This document shows positions 13,004 to 20,824 of a stretch of 21,547 nucleotides of DNA, in pieces. Every line of letters begins with the position of its first letter. The stretch's first letter is position 1. Position numbers and translations under genes: made by a program. The notes under the pieces were generated by a model, which worked only from the letters and a program-made list of their open reading frames with translations, searched no databases and was not told where the DNA came from. The stretch is from a virus: positions 1-21,547 of the IMG/VR virus record IMGVR_UViG_3300046001_004348. One strand, written 5' to 3'.

Positions 13004-13189
13004 ATGACCTGGAATAAAATTTATAAAGATTTTCAAGAAGGCGAATCATTGGATGATATCGATCCTACCAAACAACAGGACGATAAGCATGAAGATGAGG
13101 AGTGGGATTATCTAGAAAAAGAAATAGAACGGAAGAAAAAAGAAGAGGCTAGACTTAATGCTAACCCCTTCATTGATCCAGGTTATTAA
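13004..13189 (+). CDS. Small acidic hypothetical protein (61 aa)
   Basis: A 61-residue, strongly charged protein with a GGAG site at good spacing before the ATG. It starts MTWNKIYKDFQEGESLDDID, continues as a Glu/Lys-rich helix (WDYLEKEIERKKKEEARL) and ends NPFIDPGY. No membrane segment or signal. It closes the plus-strand block: its TAA and the TAA of the opposing autotransporter gene are read from the same TTAA (13186-13189). Function unknown. Confidence 0.75.
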   Translation: MTWNKIYKDFQEGESLDDIDPTKQQDDKHEDEEWDYLEKEIERKKKEEARLNANPFIDPGY

Positions 13190-15240
13190 AACAATATTTT
13201 ACCAGACACTTCAAACATATTGTTCTTAACATCGTCCCATTGTTGTTGTCCTGCTTTTACTGAAACATTGGCCTTGTCTTTAACACGATAATTCATACCA
13301 CCCATTAAATTAGTATACTTTAAAGTTGTTCGGCTTCCTTCAGCAACTACACTTAATTTATCAGTAATTGGTCTATCAATATTGATTCCAATTTCTCGAT
13401 TATAATGTAATGAACTAAGTGGATCATATGTTATAGATGTTAATTCAGAACCTGTGCTAGTTGTACCAGAAGCTCTGTTCTTCTCTAAACGGCCTCCAAT
13501 AAAAGGTCTTACACCATAAACATCAGGTGTATATACTCTAGCAGATGCCCAATTATCAACACCATACATAGTCAATGAATTTTTTAGTCCTAATTCAGGA
13601 ATACTATAATTCGTATCGTAACGATTATGTGCAAATCCTATATCATTTTTAAACAACCAATTATCTAATGTGTATAAACTGTATAAGCCGAAATGGTCTT
13701 TAGTTGTATTACCACCACCAATATCACCAGATAATACGGATGTGTTTCGGTTATATTGAGCACCAACAATCCAATTATGTTTTGCACGGTAATCAACACC
13801 TACACCAATACGATTACCAGCTGAACTATAACCATCTGATACACCACTACGACTATTTTCTAGTGTTACATAACTAGTAAATTCTTCATCACCAGCAAAT
13901 CGTCCATCTTTAACGTGTTGTCTATCTGTTACACGACTATCTAACCACATATTGGCCGCATTATTGGCACGTTGTAATTTTCCTAATTGGTCGACACGGG
14001 TTGAATATGTATTTGTTACAGCATTACTTATTACATCATTCCAACTTACAGAAGATGTTGTTGTTCCTGTACCGTTTTGTGAACTTGAAACCACATCATT
14101 GGTTGTGCTTGTGGTAACCACGGCTGTTCCTGTAGTAGTTACTGTTGTGTTATCACTATAAGTTGTTATAGTAACTGGTGTTGTAGTAGTAGTTACTGTT
14201 ACAGGAGTTGTAGTTGTTGTAGTGGTTGTAAATGGAGTATTAATTACAGTTGTTGTAGTAACGGGTGTTGTAGTAACTGTAGTGAATGTTTGATTTACGG
14301 ATAAATTTCTTGCTGTTTGTGTACCACGGGCTCTTGTTTCTGTTGTTACACTAACTGGAGTTCCACGAACATCGGTACTAGTTGATACACCAGCACCAAA
14401 AACAGTTGCAACAACATCTGTACTTGAACCTCTTGTGGTTGTTGTAACTATTACATCATTTGTAGTAGCATTTGTTACTGTTGGTGTACTACTACCTGTG
14501 TTACCATTTGAAGCACCAGCTCCGTTACCACCAGCACTAATTGTTCCAGCAACTGTACCAGCAACAATACCACGAATGATATCATCTAAGGCTTGTTGAT
14601 TTTGTAGTTGTGCTGTAGTTTGTGAACCAGCAGTACCAAATCTGGTAGAATCTAACCAGTTAATATCTGCTACAGTTACAATAGTACCTGTTACACCAGC
14701 CTCTAAAGCACCTGCACGGCCAATCCAACTCATACCACTAACAGCACCACTTGAATCAGAGATAAGTGGAATACCTTGACTGTTTACAATGGCCGCAACA
14801 GCCGCATAGTTTACAGTAAGTCCGGCAGTCATATAGGTTGTATTCATATTAGTTTCAATGTTGTTTGCCCAACCTGGACCAATCTGTGTTGTACCACCAC
14901 CTAATTCTGTAACTAATGCTGCGACAGAATTATTTCGAGCCATACAACATCCTGGATTTTCTGTTACAAAATAAGCAAATCCACCAGACCTAATAAAGGT
15001 ACTATACAAAGTGGTTTCTGATGTGGTTAATGCAGCACTATATCTAAGGTCCCAAACTTGTTGATAACCTGTTAAACTAGTTGGTGCTGAAGTAGTTGTT
15101 GTTACTGTATGTCCTGCTGCTTCTAATCGACCTGTAACTGCGCCTGCAACACCGGCATAATTTGGATCAACTACCAATACTTGGTCTGCTAATGCCGTAA
15201 AACTCAGACACAGTAAAATTGTTGTAATTATTCGTTTCAT
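13186..15240 (-). CDS. Outer-membrane autotransporter-like surface protein
   Basis: A 684-residue protein in three parts. A Sec signal peptide (1-18, cleavage after ALA) precedes an exported N-terminal domain (about 19-225) with Rossmann-like strands (VLVVDPNYAGVAGAVTGRL) and a Cys pair in ENPGCCMARN. Next is a low-complexity, Thr-rich region (about 240-400), full of TTTTTTPVT-type runs, likely an extended stalk. The last ~260 residues alternate aromatic strands and loops (YVTLENSRSG, IGVGVDYRAKHNWIVGAQYN, YSLYTLDNWLF) and end FEVSGKILF, a Bam-type C-terminal signal with a final Phe. This is the design of a classical type V autotransporter that displays its passenger on the cell surface. AAAGGA is the SD. 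Confidence 0.82.
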   Translation of the reverse strand: MKRIITTILLCLSFTALADQVLVVDPNYAGVAGAVTGRLEAAGHTVTTTTSAPTSLTGYQQVWDLRYSAALTTSETTLYSTFIRSGGFAYFVTENPGCCMARNNSVAALVTELGGGTTQIGPGWANNIETNMNTTYMTAGLTVNYAAVAAIVNSQGIPLISDSSGAVSGMSWIGRAGALEAGVTGTIVTVADINWLDSTRFGTAGSQTTAQLQNQQALDDIIRGIVAGTVAGTISAGGNGAGASNGNTGSSTPTVTNATTNDVIVTTTTRGSSTDVVATVFGAGVSTSTDVRGTPVSVTTETRARGTQTARNLSVNQTFTTVTTTPVTTTTVINTPFTTTTTTTTPVTVTTTTTPVTITTYSDNTTVTTTGTAVVTTSTTNDVVSSSQNGTGTTTSSVSWNDVISNAVTNTYSTRVDQLGKLQRANNAANMWLDSRVTDRQHVKDGRFAGDEEFTSYVTLENSRSGVSDGYSSAGNRIGVGVDYRAKHNWIVGAQYNRNTSVLSGDIGGGNTTKDHFGLYSLYTLDNWLFKNDIGFAHNRYDTNYSIPELGLKNSLTMYGVDNWASARVYTPDVYGVRPFIGGRLEKNRASGTTSTGSELTSITYDPLSSLHYNREIGINIDRPITDKLSVVAEGSRTTLKYTNLMGGMNYRVKDKANVSVKAGQQQWDDVKNNMFEVSGKILF

Positions 15241-15256
15241 TTTTTTCCTTTATTAA

Positions 15257-15409
15257 TTAAAAAAAGCGGTGTATTGCAGGACCGCCCATAAATCCTTGAG
15301 TCATCATATAAGGATAATAATGTTTCATCATTTCAGACATTAACCATGCTTGATAATCTTTGTATGGTTGTAAAAAATATTTACTTTGAAGTTGCCACAT
15401 ATGTTCCAT
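15257..15409 (-). CDS. Small Met/Tyr-rich hypothetical protein (50 aa)
   Basis: The frame extends upstream to 15487 inside the cyclase gene, but the ATG at 15409 has a GGAG site about 7 bp before it and is the likely start. The 50 residues include YFLQPYKDYQAWLMSEMM and HYYPYMMTQGFMGGP, rich in Met, Tyr and Gln, with no signal peptide. It overlaps the last 29 bases of the cyclase gene and ends 16 bp before the autotransporter ATG. Its place in a tight operon supports translation. No family recognised. Confidence 0.5.
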   Translation of the reverse strand: MEHMWQLQSKYFLQPYKDYQAWLMSEMMKHYYPYMMTQGFMGGPAIHRFF

Positions 15410-17381
15410 TCCAATTCTCCGGTTTACCTTCTTCAAGCCTCTCCAACATATTAACATAATATTGTTGAAGTGGAGTTTTTTTCTCAATTAATATCTTGAG
15501 TGTTTCAATGGCATCAATCCAATCACCATTATAATAATCTTCTAAGAAATCTTTATGTTCGATTGTTTCATCACCTAGAGTATAGATTCTTACTCCAATC
15601 TTTTTACCTTTAACAGCAATACAATCCAATTCAGTAACAGGATATTCATCCTTTACTCTTTCAGCTGTTAGTGGTCCTAATACAATTCTTACACCATAGG
15701 GTTTACTTTGACCTTCTAAACGTGATGCCAAATTAACAGTATCACCTAAGCAAGTATAATCAAATCTCTGGTCACTTCCCATGTTACCCACAACAACAGT
15801 ACCAGTATTAATACCAAGACCCATACCAAAGGCAGGTACTCCTTCTTTGGTAACAATATCATTGAAAGTATCAAGACTATTCATCATTTCAAGAGCTGTC
15901 TTTACTGCCAACTTAGCATGATTGATTTCTTCAACAGGAGCATTCCAAAATGCCATCTGAGCATCACCAATATACTTGTCTAATGTTCCGTTGTTTGTTA
16001 AAATCTTTTCGGTCATCGCAGTCATATAACGATTCATAATCTTAGTGAGACCTTGTACATCAGTACCATAGTGTTCAGAGATTGCCGTGAAGCCTCTAAC
16101 ATCTGTAAACATAATAGATAATTCTTTTGATTCACCACCAAGTACCAATAACTCAGGATTCTTTTGTAATTTTTCAACTAATGCTTTTGATAAGTATGTA
16201 CCAAATTGTTTTTTGATTTGTTGCTTCTGTAAAAATTCACTTACAAATTTAATGCCATAGGCATGAAGTATAACCAATACAAGACCAGCAATAAGGCAAG
16301 TAACGTCAAAAAGATATAGGTACTCCGAATACAAATACCTACTAACAGGCAAAATACTACAAAGAACAATAACACATGAGAAAAGTCCAACATAAGTCCA
16401 CCTCGTTAGAAATAATAGAATAAGTCCTAATGTAACTAAAGATAATATTTCAACTCCATCCATCCAATCAGGCCGGTTAATAACTACACCATTAATCATT
16501 GTACCAACTAATGCAGCTTGTAATTCTTGTGGCCATACAGCACCTTTGGCAGTTGGTACTGGATTGGCAATACCTGCAGCTGAAGTTCCTACAATCACAA
16601 TGGCACCACCAAAATCTTTAGGCAAATCTACCATCGATACAGATTTACTTTGTTGTGACCAATCAATCCAAACTCGTCCTAGATTATCTGTGGCAATAGG
16701 ACCAAATTTTGGAATACGCATCTTCTCAATGCCATTCTCATTTACTTTTACTTGTGTAGTGGTATCATTAGCCACAACACGGAGAATCTCCATTGATAAA
16801 CTAGGATAGAATTTACCTTGTGATGTTACAATCAAAGGTACTCTACGATTTACTCCGTCAATTTCTGGTAATGTGTTTGTTGTGCCTACACCAACAGCAC
16901 TATTTTCTAATTTTGGAATGTTAGCAATAATGCCTGGGTATTCAATGAGTGGTGCATCTTTAGGACCAATGATTGCAATGCCAGGAGTTCGAGGAGTATT
17001 CTTATCTTTATTAGATGGTGTGTTACTTAAAATTACCGGGAACTTATTAAGAACATTAAGTAACCTATCATCTTGATTGCTTCGGTCAGGATCAGGCATA
17101 AGAATATTGAAAACAACCACTCCAGCATTTCTCTTATAAAGTTCTTGTATAATATTAGCGTATTCACCCCGTGGGAAAGGCCATTGACCATATCTTGATA
17201 AAGTTTCTTCATCTATGTTAACCGTGTAAATGTTATTCTCTGTTATTGGTTTAGAAGTAATGATAGTATCAAAATATCGAAGCCTTACAGATTCAACAAA
17301 AGATGGATCCACAATCCGAACACATAGCACCAAACTTAAAGTGATTAATGCCGTCCAAGGAGATAGTAGTATTTTTTTCAT
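15381..17381 (-). CDS. CHASE2-domain class III adenylate/guanylate cyclase
   Basis: A 666-residue membrane enzyme. An N-terminal membrane anchor (about 8-24) leads to a periplasmic CHASE2 sensor (about 30-305: DTIITSKPITENNIYTVNID, WPFPRGEYANIIQEL, VGTSAAGIANPVPT). Three membrane segments (about 313-385) follow, then a class III cyclase domain (about 415-600). Metal ligands Asp427 (MFTDVRGFT) and Asp473 (DKYIGDAQM), the purine-site Lys469 and the transition-state pair Asn550/Arg554 (NLASRLEG) are all present. YTCLGDTVN at the second substrate position favours ATP, so cAMP is the likely product. It overlaps the upstream small gene as ATGA. CHASE2-cyclase next to FecR is a familiar bacterial pairing, but not a phage one. 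Confidence 0.93.
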   Translation of the reverse strand: MKKILLSPWTALITLSLVLCVRIVDPSFVESVRLRYFDTIITSKPITENNIYTVNIDEETLSRYGQWPFPRGEYANIIQELYKRNAGVVVFNILMPDPDRSNQDDRLLNVLNKFPVILSNTPSNKDKNTPRTPGIAIIGPKDAPLIEYPGIIANIPKLENSAVGVGTTNTLPEIDGVNRRVPLIVTSQGKFYPSLSMEILRVVANDTTTQVKVNENGIEKMRIPKFGPIATDNLGRVWIDWSQQSKSVSMVDLPKDFGGAIVIVGTSAAGIANPVPTAKGAVWPQELQAALVGTMINGVVINRPDWMDGVEILSLVTLGLILLFLTRWTYVGLFSCVIVLCSILPVSRYLYSEYLYLFDVTCLIAGLVLVILHAYGIKFVSEFLQKQQIKKQFGTYLSKALVEKLQKNPELLVLGGESKELSIMFTDVRGFTAISEHYGTDVQGLTKIMNRYMTAMTEKILTNNGTLDKYIGDAQMAFWNAPVEEINHAKLAVKTALEMMNSLDTFNDIVTKEGVPAFGMGLGINTGTVVVGNMGSDQRFDYTCLGDTVNLASRLEGQSKPYGVRIVLGPLTAERVKDEYPVTELDCIAVKGKKIGVRIYTLGDETIEHKDFLEDYYNGDWIDAIETLKILIEKKTPLQQYYVNMLERLEEGKPENWNGTYVATSK

Positions 17382-17542
17382 TTATTTTTATCTTCAGGCA
17401 AATCTCTATAATCGTGCCGCAAACAAGTTTTCATATAGGCAATTGTTTCACCTTTTTTCGATAATACTTGAGCACTCTTTCCACAAAGTTCAACCTTACA
17501 AAGTGGTGGTGGTAATCTTGGGTTTAAAGTATTATTTTCCAA
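17378..17542 (-). CDS. Small Cys-rich protein (54 aa) with TTG start, bridging fecR and the cyclase
   Basis: An ORF with no usable ATG: the frame is closed by TGA just upstream, so TTG at 17542 is the best start, inside the last codons of the FecR gene. It encodes NPRLPPPLCKVELCGKSAQV, a Lys-rich turn, then YMKTCLRHDYRDLPEDKNK. Cys15, Cys20, Cys40 and His43 form C-x4-C-x19-C-x2-H, which could bind zinc. Its TGA overlaps the cyclase ATG (ATGA), and it fills the 150-bp gap between the genes exactly. This tight fit argues for translation. No signal peptide, so cytoplasmic, as is the cyclase domain. Confidence 0.6.
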   Translation of the reverse strand: MENNTLNPRLPPPLCKVELCGKSAQVLSKKGETIAYMKTCLRHDYRDLPEDKNK

Positions 17543-18593
17543 TTTGTTTCACCGTTAATGTGTTTGTTGTAGAATCTTGGTTCTGTAATTGTATTGTATA
17601 AGCATCTTGTGTTAAGTTAATCATATAACCCCTATCTTTATTAATTAAAGCCGTAAAATTTTGTTTTACGTTTCTTGTTACTTGCCAATATGTACCTTTA
17701 TCAAAAATATAAATCTGTGTTATTGCATTATAACCAACTGTAAAAGCTGCCAACATATAATTGTCTAAAGCGTTGGTTAATAAATTAACATCCAATTCAT
17801 TAATTCCCAACTCATTAAACTCAGCAAATATATCCTTAAATACTTTAACATCCAAAGCGTTTTGGTCCAAAGCATTAAACTCTAAAGCCGAACCAGACTT
17901 GTTAATGTTTTCAATTGCTCTTTGTGTAATCTCTTTTGGAGGTCTTACAATTAACATATTATTAATTGCTGATTCATTTAACATTAACAGAACCGGTCTT
18001 AATGGTCTTGTTTCATTAGATGTAGTCATTGTGGCTTGAAATGCTTGATTAAGCACCACAGAACCCATAGCAGTTTGTACTTCAATTTCACCAACAGAAC
18101 CATCTTTATTCGGTAATAGTATAATCATTGATTGACCTATTTCGTCAACCGTCATACTAAATGCCGTGCCACGAACAGCAATCGTAGCAGTCGGTGTATT
18201 GATTGCAACTTTACTAGGGTTATTATGTGCGATATTACCAGAGGCATATCGTACGGTTCCCATTGCAACTTTTAATCCTAATTTACCCGCGGATTTATTC
18301 TTTGGGTCGTATACAAAATCATCAATAATAAGCTTTGAGTTTTCTGTTACTCTAACTTGTGTATTATCTTCAAAAGAAATACCTACAACACCGTTACCAG
18401 TTTGTACCAAATCATTACTATCAACACCAACATTCTTTTTAACTTCTATACTAGCTTTGTTTCTTGTAATTGAGGCAATACCTTTTTGTTCAGTTACAGA
18501 GCCAATTGCAGCATTAATGTTGAATGATAGTAGTAGCGTTGAGATTACCACTAACACCACTACCTGTGATATTAACAATCGCCGTATTTGCAT
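17532..18593 (-). CDS. Secreted FecR-domain protein
   Basis: A 353-residue exported protein with a Sec signal peptide (about 1-29, ending NINA-A). The FecR domain (about 30-155) is beta-rich: GSVTEQKGIASITR, DLVQTGNGVVGISFEDNTQVRV, then VAMGTVRYASG and the typical INTPTATIAVRGTAF. The rest is helical and then beta-rich, with an Asn/Leu-rich section (ALDQNALDVKVF) and no membrane anchor. It is therefore not the classical FecR sigma regulator but a periplasmic or surface FecR-domain protein. The ATG has a GGAG site 7 bp upstream, which fixes the start inside the curlin gene, an overlap of 80 bp. It precedes the CHASE2 cyclase, a plausible partner. Confidence 0.9.
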   Translation of the reverse strand: MQIRRLLISQVVVLVVISTLLLSFNINAAIGSVTEQKGIASITRNKASIEVKKNVGVDSNDLVQTGNGVVGISFEDNTQVRVTENSKLIIDDFVYDPKNKSAGKLGLKVAMGTVRYASGNIAHNNPSKVAINTPTATIAVRGTAFSMTVDEIGQSMIILLPNKDGSVGEIEVQTAMGSVVLNQAFQATMTTSNETRPLRPVLLMLNESAINNMLIVRPPKEITQRAIENINKSGSALEFNALDQNALDVKVFKDIFAEFNELGINELDVNLLTNALDNYMLAAFTVGYNAITQIYIFDKGTYWQVTRNVKQNFTALINKDRGYMINLTQDAYTIQLQNQDSTTNTLTVKQIGK

Positions 18594-19275
18594 TTGTTAC
18601 TCCATCTTGTGTAATACTAACTGCGTTATATCCACCAATTACATTAAGTTCGATTTTATGGCCGCTGGCACCAGATTGTGTTGTTGTAACATTGTTTCTA
18701 TTACCAGCAATTGCAATTTTAGTTTCCACATTGGTACTATTAATATTACTAACTACCGTATTATAACTACTGGTACTTTGGTTGTCGGTAGATATTCCAT
18801 TATTGTTAATTGCACTACCAATGTTTAATTGATACACATAATTGTCGGCCTGGCCGGTCGTTCCAATGTTCAATGTAGTGGTATTATTATCTCCATTAAT
18901 GTCTATACCAAGTGTGCCTGCATTGGTACCTAAATTTCCCATATCAACTGTTGTAGTATTGGTATTACCATACTGTCTAATATTGGCCGTTGAATCTCCA
19001 CCAATAAAATTACCAGAGATAGTATTGTTCATACCATCTTGTAAGACAGTAAGTTCCATATTGTTACCATCAACAACAAATGCTGGAGTGACTTGGTTAT
19101 TTGGTTCCCCAAAGGTATTTCCAGAACCGGCTTGTGTAATAGAGACGGTTGATAAATCTGCATTTGTCTGGTCTATGTAAACAGAGTTGCTTCCACTATC
19201 TACAGCACCAACTAAACCCATAATGAAAGTTAAGGCTATAGTGGTAACTATTTTGCCAAACTTTAAGGTTTTCAT
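18514..19275 (-). CDS. Curlin-repeat (CsgA/CsgB-like) amyloid protein
   Basis: A 253-residue Asn/Thr/Gly-rich protein with a Sec signal peptide (about 1-24). The first repeat has the curlin layout: SVYIDQTNADLSTVSITQ then AGSGNT, i.e. S-x5-Q and N at the amyloid ladder positions. Degenerate repeats follow through the protein (LTVLQDGMNNTISG, ANIRQYGNTNTTTVD, VTTTQSGASG, AVSITQDGVTNAN) with about 20-25 residue period. It should be exported by the CsgG pore encoded immediately upstream, with which it overlaps as ATGA. SD is AAAGGAAA. A separate csgA/csgB pair and csgE are not seen. Many Gln positions are replaced, so fibre formation is not certain. Confidence 0.85.
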   Translation of the reverse strand: MKTLKFGKIVTTIALTFIMGLVGAVDSGSNSVYIDQTNADLSTVSITQAGSGNTFGEPNNQVTPAFVVDGNNMELTVLQDGMNNTISGNFIGGDSTANIRQYGNTNTTTVDMGNLGTNAGTLGIDINGDNNTTTLNIGTTGQADNYVYQLNIGSAINNNGISTDNQSTSSYNTVVSNINSTNVETKIAIAGNRNNVTTTQSGASGHKIELNVIGGYNAVSITQDGVTNANTAIVNITGSGVSGNLNATTIIQH

Positions 19276-20378
19276 TTTGTTTCCTTTAAATTGTCTTTTT
19301 TAGTATACATCTTTAATCCATCTTTTAATGTTACTTCAACAACATCATTGTATTCTGTTGGTAAAACATCCACTTCTGTATCCTTAACGTAATATTTGAA
19401 TGGACCGTATAGTGGTCCTTTCAAATTAGATTTCTTATAATATAGTTTCGTGTATTCTTTTAAATAGTAGGTTGTTGGCTTCGTTGTAACAACCTCTGTT
19501 GTCTTTTCTTCAATAACATCTTTAACCGGAAGTGCCGTGCTAACAGGTTTTTCATCTATATCCTTTTTAACTACTTCTTCTTGTTTGCTTGTTTTAAACT
19601 TCCACAAGCCTTTCTTTTCACCATCAAATATTAATTCTTCTACTGCCTTTTCTGTTGCTGATTTTAAAACAAAAATACCTACCTCTGTTGAGGACATACC
19701 AATTTCATTTTCAAATGCCTTAGTACCAGCATCAAAAAACTTAAATGTTGCCATACCTATTTGATAACTCAATAATGTCTTTCTTACATTGGTTGTTAAT
19801 AATATCTCACCTGTTTGGGTGCTTACAACTCTCATTGATATCGTCACAACATCTTCATTATATGATGTTGATGGACCAATTCCTAACCATCTCCAACCAA
19901 GTCCACCTGTTCTTACATTACTATCATATGATACAATAGATGCTTCAAGTAACATACCAGCAAAAAGTATTGGTCTTAAATTAGATGGGTCTTTTGCCTC
20001 ATCTCTTGCCGACCTAATCAGTTGTCGTTCTTTCAATAGATTATCAAGCCCAACTCTTTCTACCACTCTAAACCATTGTCCATCACCAATATCTTGTAAA
20101 GCTTTAATCAATATACCTTCACCACCTTGTGTAACTGCTGTAGAAAAACTAGCAACACCTGTTTGTTGTTTCTTTTGACCAGTCGCATCCCTAAAAGAAT
20201 ACACAGCTACAACAATCTTACCATCTTGTGGTGGTGGAACTTCTCTGATAACCTTTTTAGTTTCTTGTGGTTGTTGTAATACTTCAGCATCACTAGTTTC
20301 AAATTTCATTGGTAATAAAGGACCTGTGGCCGCACAACCAAATAAACTGAAACACATTAAAACAATTAATATCTTCAT
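19272..20378 (-). CDS. csgG: CsgG-like curli secretion pore lipoprotein with C-terminal extension
   Basis: A 368-residue lipoprotein. The signal ends in lipobox LFGC (Cys15). The CsgG domain (about 45-265) is complete: VVAVYSFRDATGQKK, FRVVERVGLDNLLKERQLI, ILFAGMLLEASIVSYDSN, the transmembrane hairpin region GGLGWRWLGIG, and ISMRVVSTQTGEIL. CsgG forms a nonameric outer-membrane channel that exports curlin. E. coli CsgG has about 277 residues; here about 100 extra follow: a charged linker (270-305) and a small beta domain (YYLKEYTKLYYKK to KMYTKKDNL), SH3-like in feel. The start overlaps the csgF stop by one base. Confidence 0.94.
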   Translation of the reverse strand: MKILIVLMCFSLFGCAATGPLLPMKFETSDAEVLQQPQETKKVIREVPPPQDGKIVVAVYSFRDATGQKKQQTGVASFSTAVTQGGEGILIKALQDIGDGQWFRVVERVGLDNLLKERQLIRSARDEAKDPSNLRPILFAGMLLEASIVSYDSNVRTGGLGWRWLGIGPSTSYNEDVVTISMRVVSTQTGEILLTTNVRKTLLSYQIGMATFKFFDAGTKAFENEIGMSSTEVGIFVLKSATEKAVEELIFDGEKKGLWKFKTSKQEEVVKKDIDEKPVSTALPVKDVIEEKTTEVVTTKPTTYYLKEYTKLYYKKSNLKGPLYGPFKYYVKDTEVDVLPTEYNDVVEVTLKDGLKMYTKKDNLKETK

Positions 20379-20824
20379 CAGAATTTTAGTGTCCCAATGG
20401 GTATAATAACTTGTGTTAAACTACCATCCGTAGCAGTTACAGTTAAAGATATCTGGTCTGCTGTTTTAGTATACTGTATTGTATTACCTTCAATTGCAAC
20501 TGTTCCACTTGTCTGTGGGTTTTCACCAAAAAGATTATTAACAAGTTGAGTGGATAGTTGTGCATACACACGACTTTCAAAATTGTTTAAAAACTTTTGG
20601 AGATTTGTATTGTTGGCAGCTGAAGCTGCATCTTTGGCTGCTTGTAATCTAGCAGACTCTAGAGCTTGTTTACGGGTAGTCTCAGTATTCTCAATTGTTT
20701 GAATGTGTGATGAATACCCTATGCCGCTAAAGGAAGGTGATTTGAACTGAAAGATTTGTTCTCCACATACTAAACTACTTTTTAGTATTAGGAGTATCGT
20801 TATTAGTTTTTTCATCTTTAACAT
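20378..20824 (-). CDS. csgF: CsgF-like curli assembly factor
   Basis: A 148-residue secreted protein. The signal peptide is followed by IFQFKSPSFSG (24-34), matching the FQFRNPNFGG segment by which CsgF plugs the CsgG channel and forms its second constriction. A helical neck and Gln/Ala-rich part (KQALESARLQAAKDAASAAN) and FESRVYAQLSTQLVNNLF follow, then a beta C-terminus. In curli systems CsgF couples secretion to nucleation on the cell surface. It is directly upstream of csgG. An in-frame ATG at 20815 (MKKLIT) is as likely a start as 20824. It overlaps the upstream membrane-protein gene by 50 bp. Confidence 0.9.
   Translation of the reverse strand: MLKMKKLITILLILKSSLVCGEQIFQFKSPSFSGIGYSSHIQTIENTETTRKQALESARLQAAKDAASAANNTNLQKFLNNFESRVYAQLSTQLVNNLFGENPQTSGTVAIEGNTIQYTKTADQISLTVTATDGSLTQVIIPIGTLKF

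Noticed and set aside
13952-14161. Plus-strand ORFs antisense to the Thr-rich stalk and to the curlin/FecR genes (also 18166-18828 and 18842-19180)
   Set aside because: They are mirror effects of repetitive Thr/Val codons: Val/Leu/Thr-rich translations without SD, promoter or recognisable domain.
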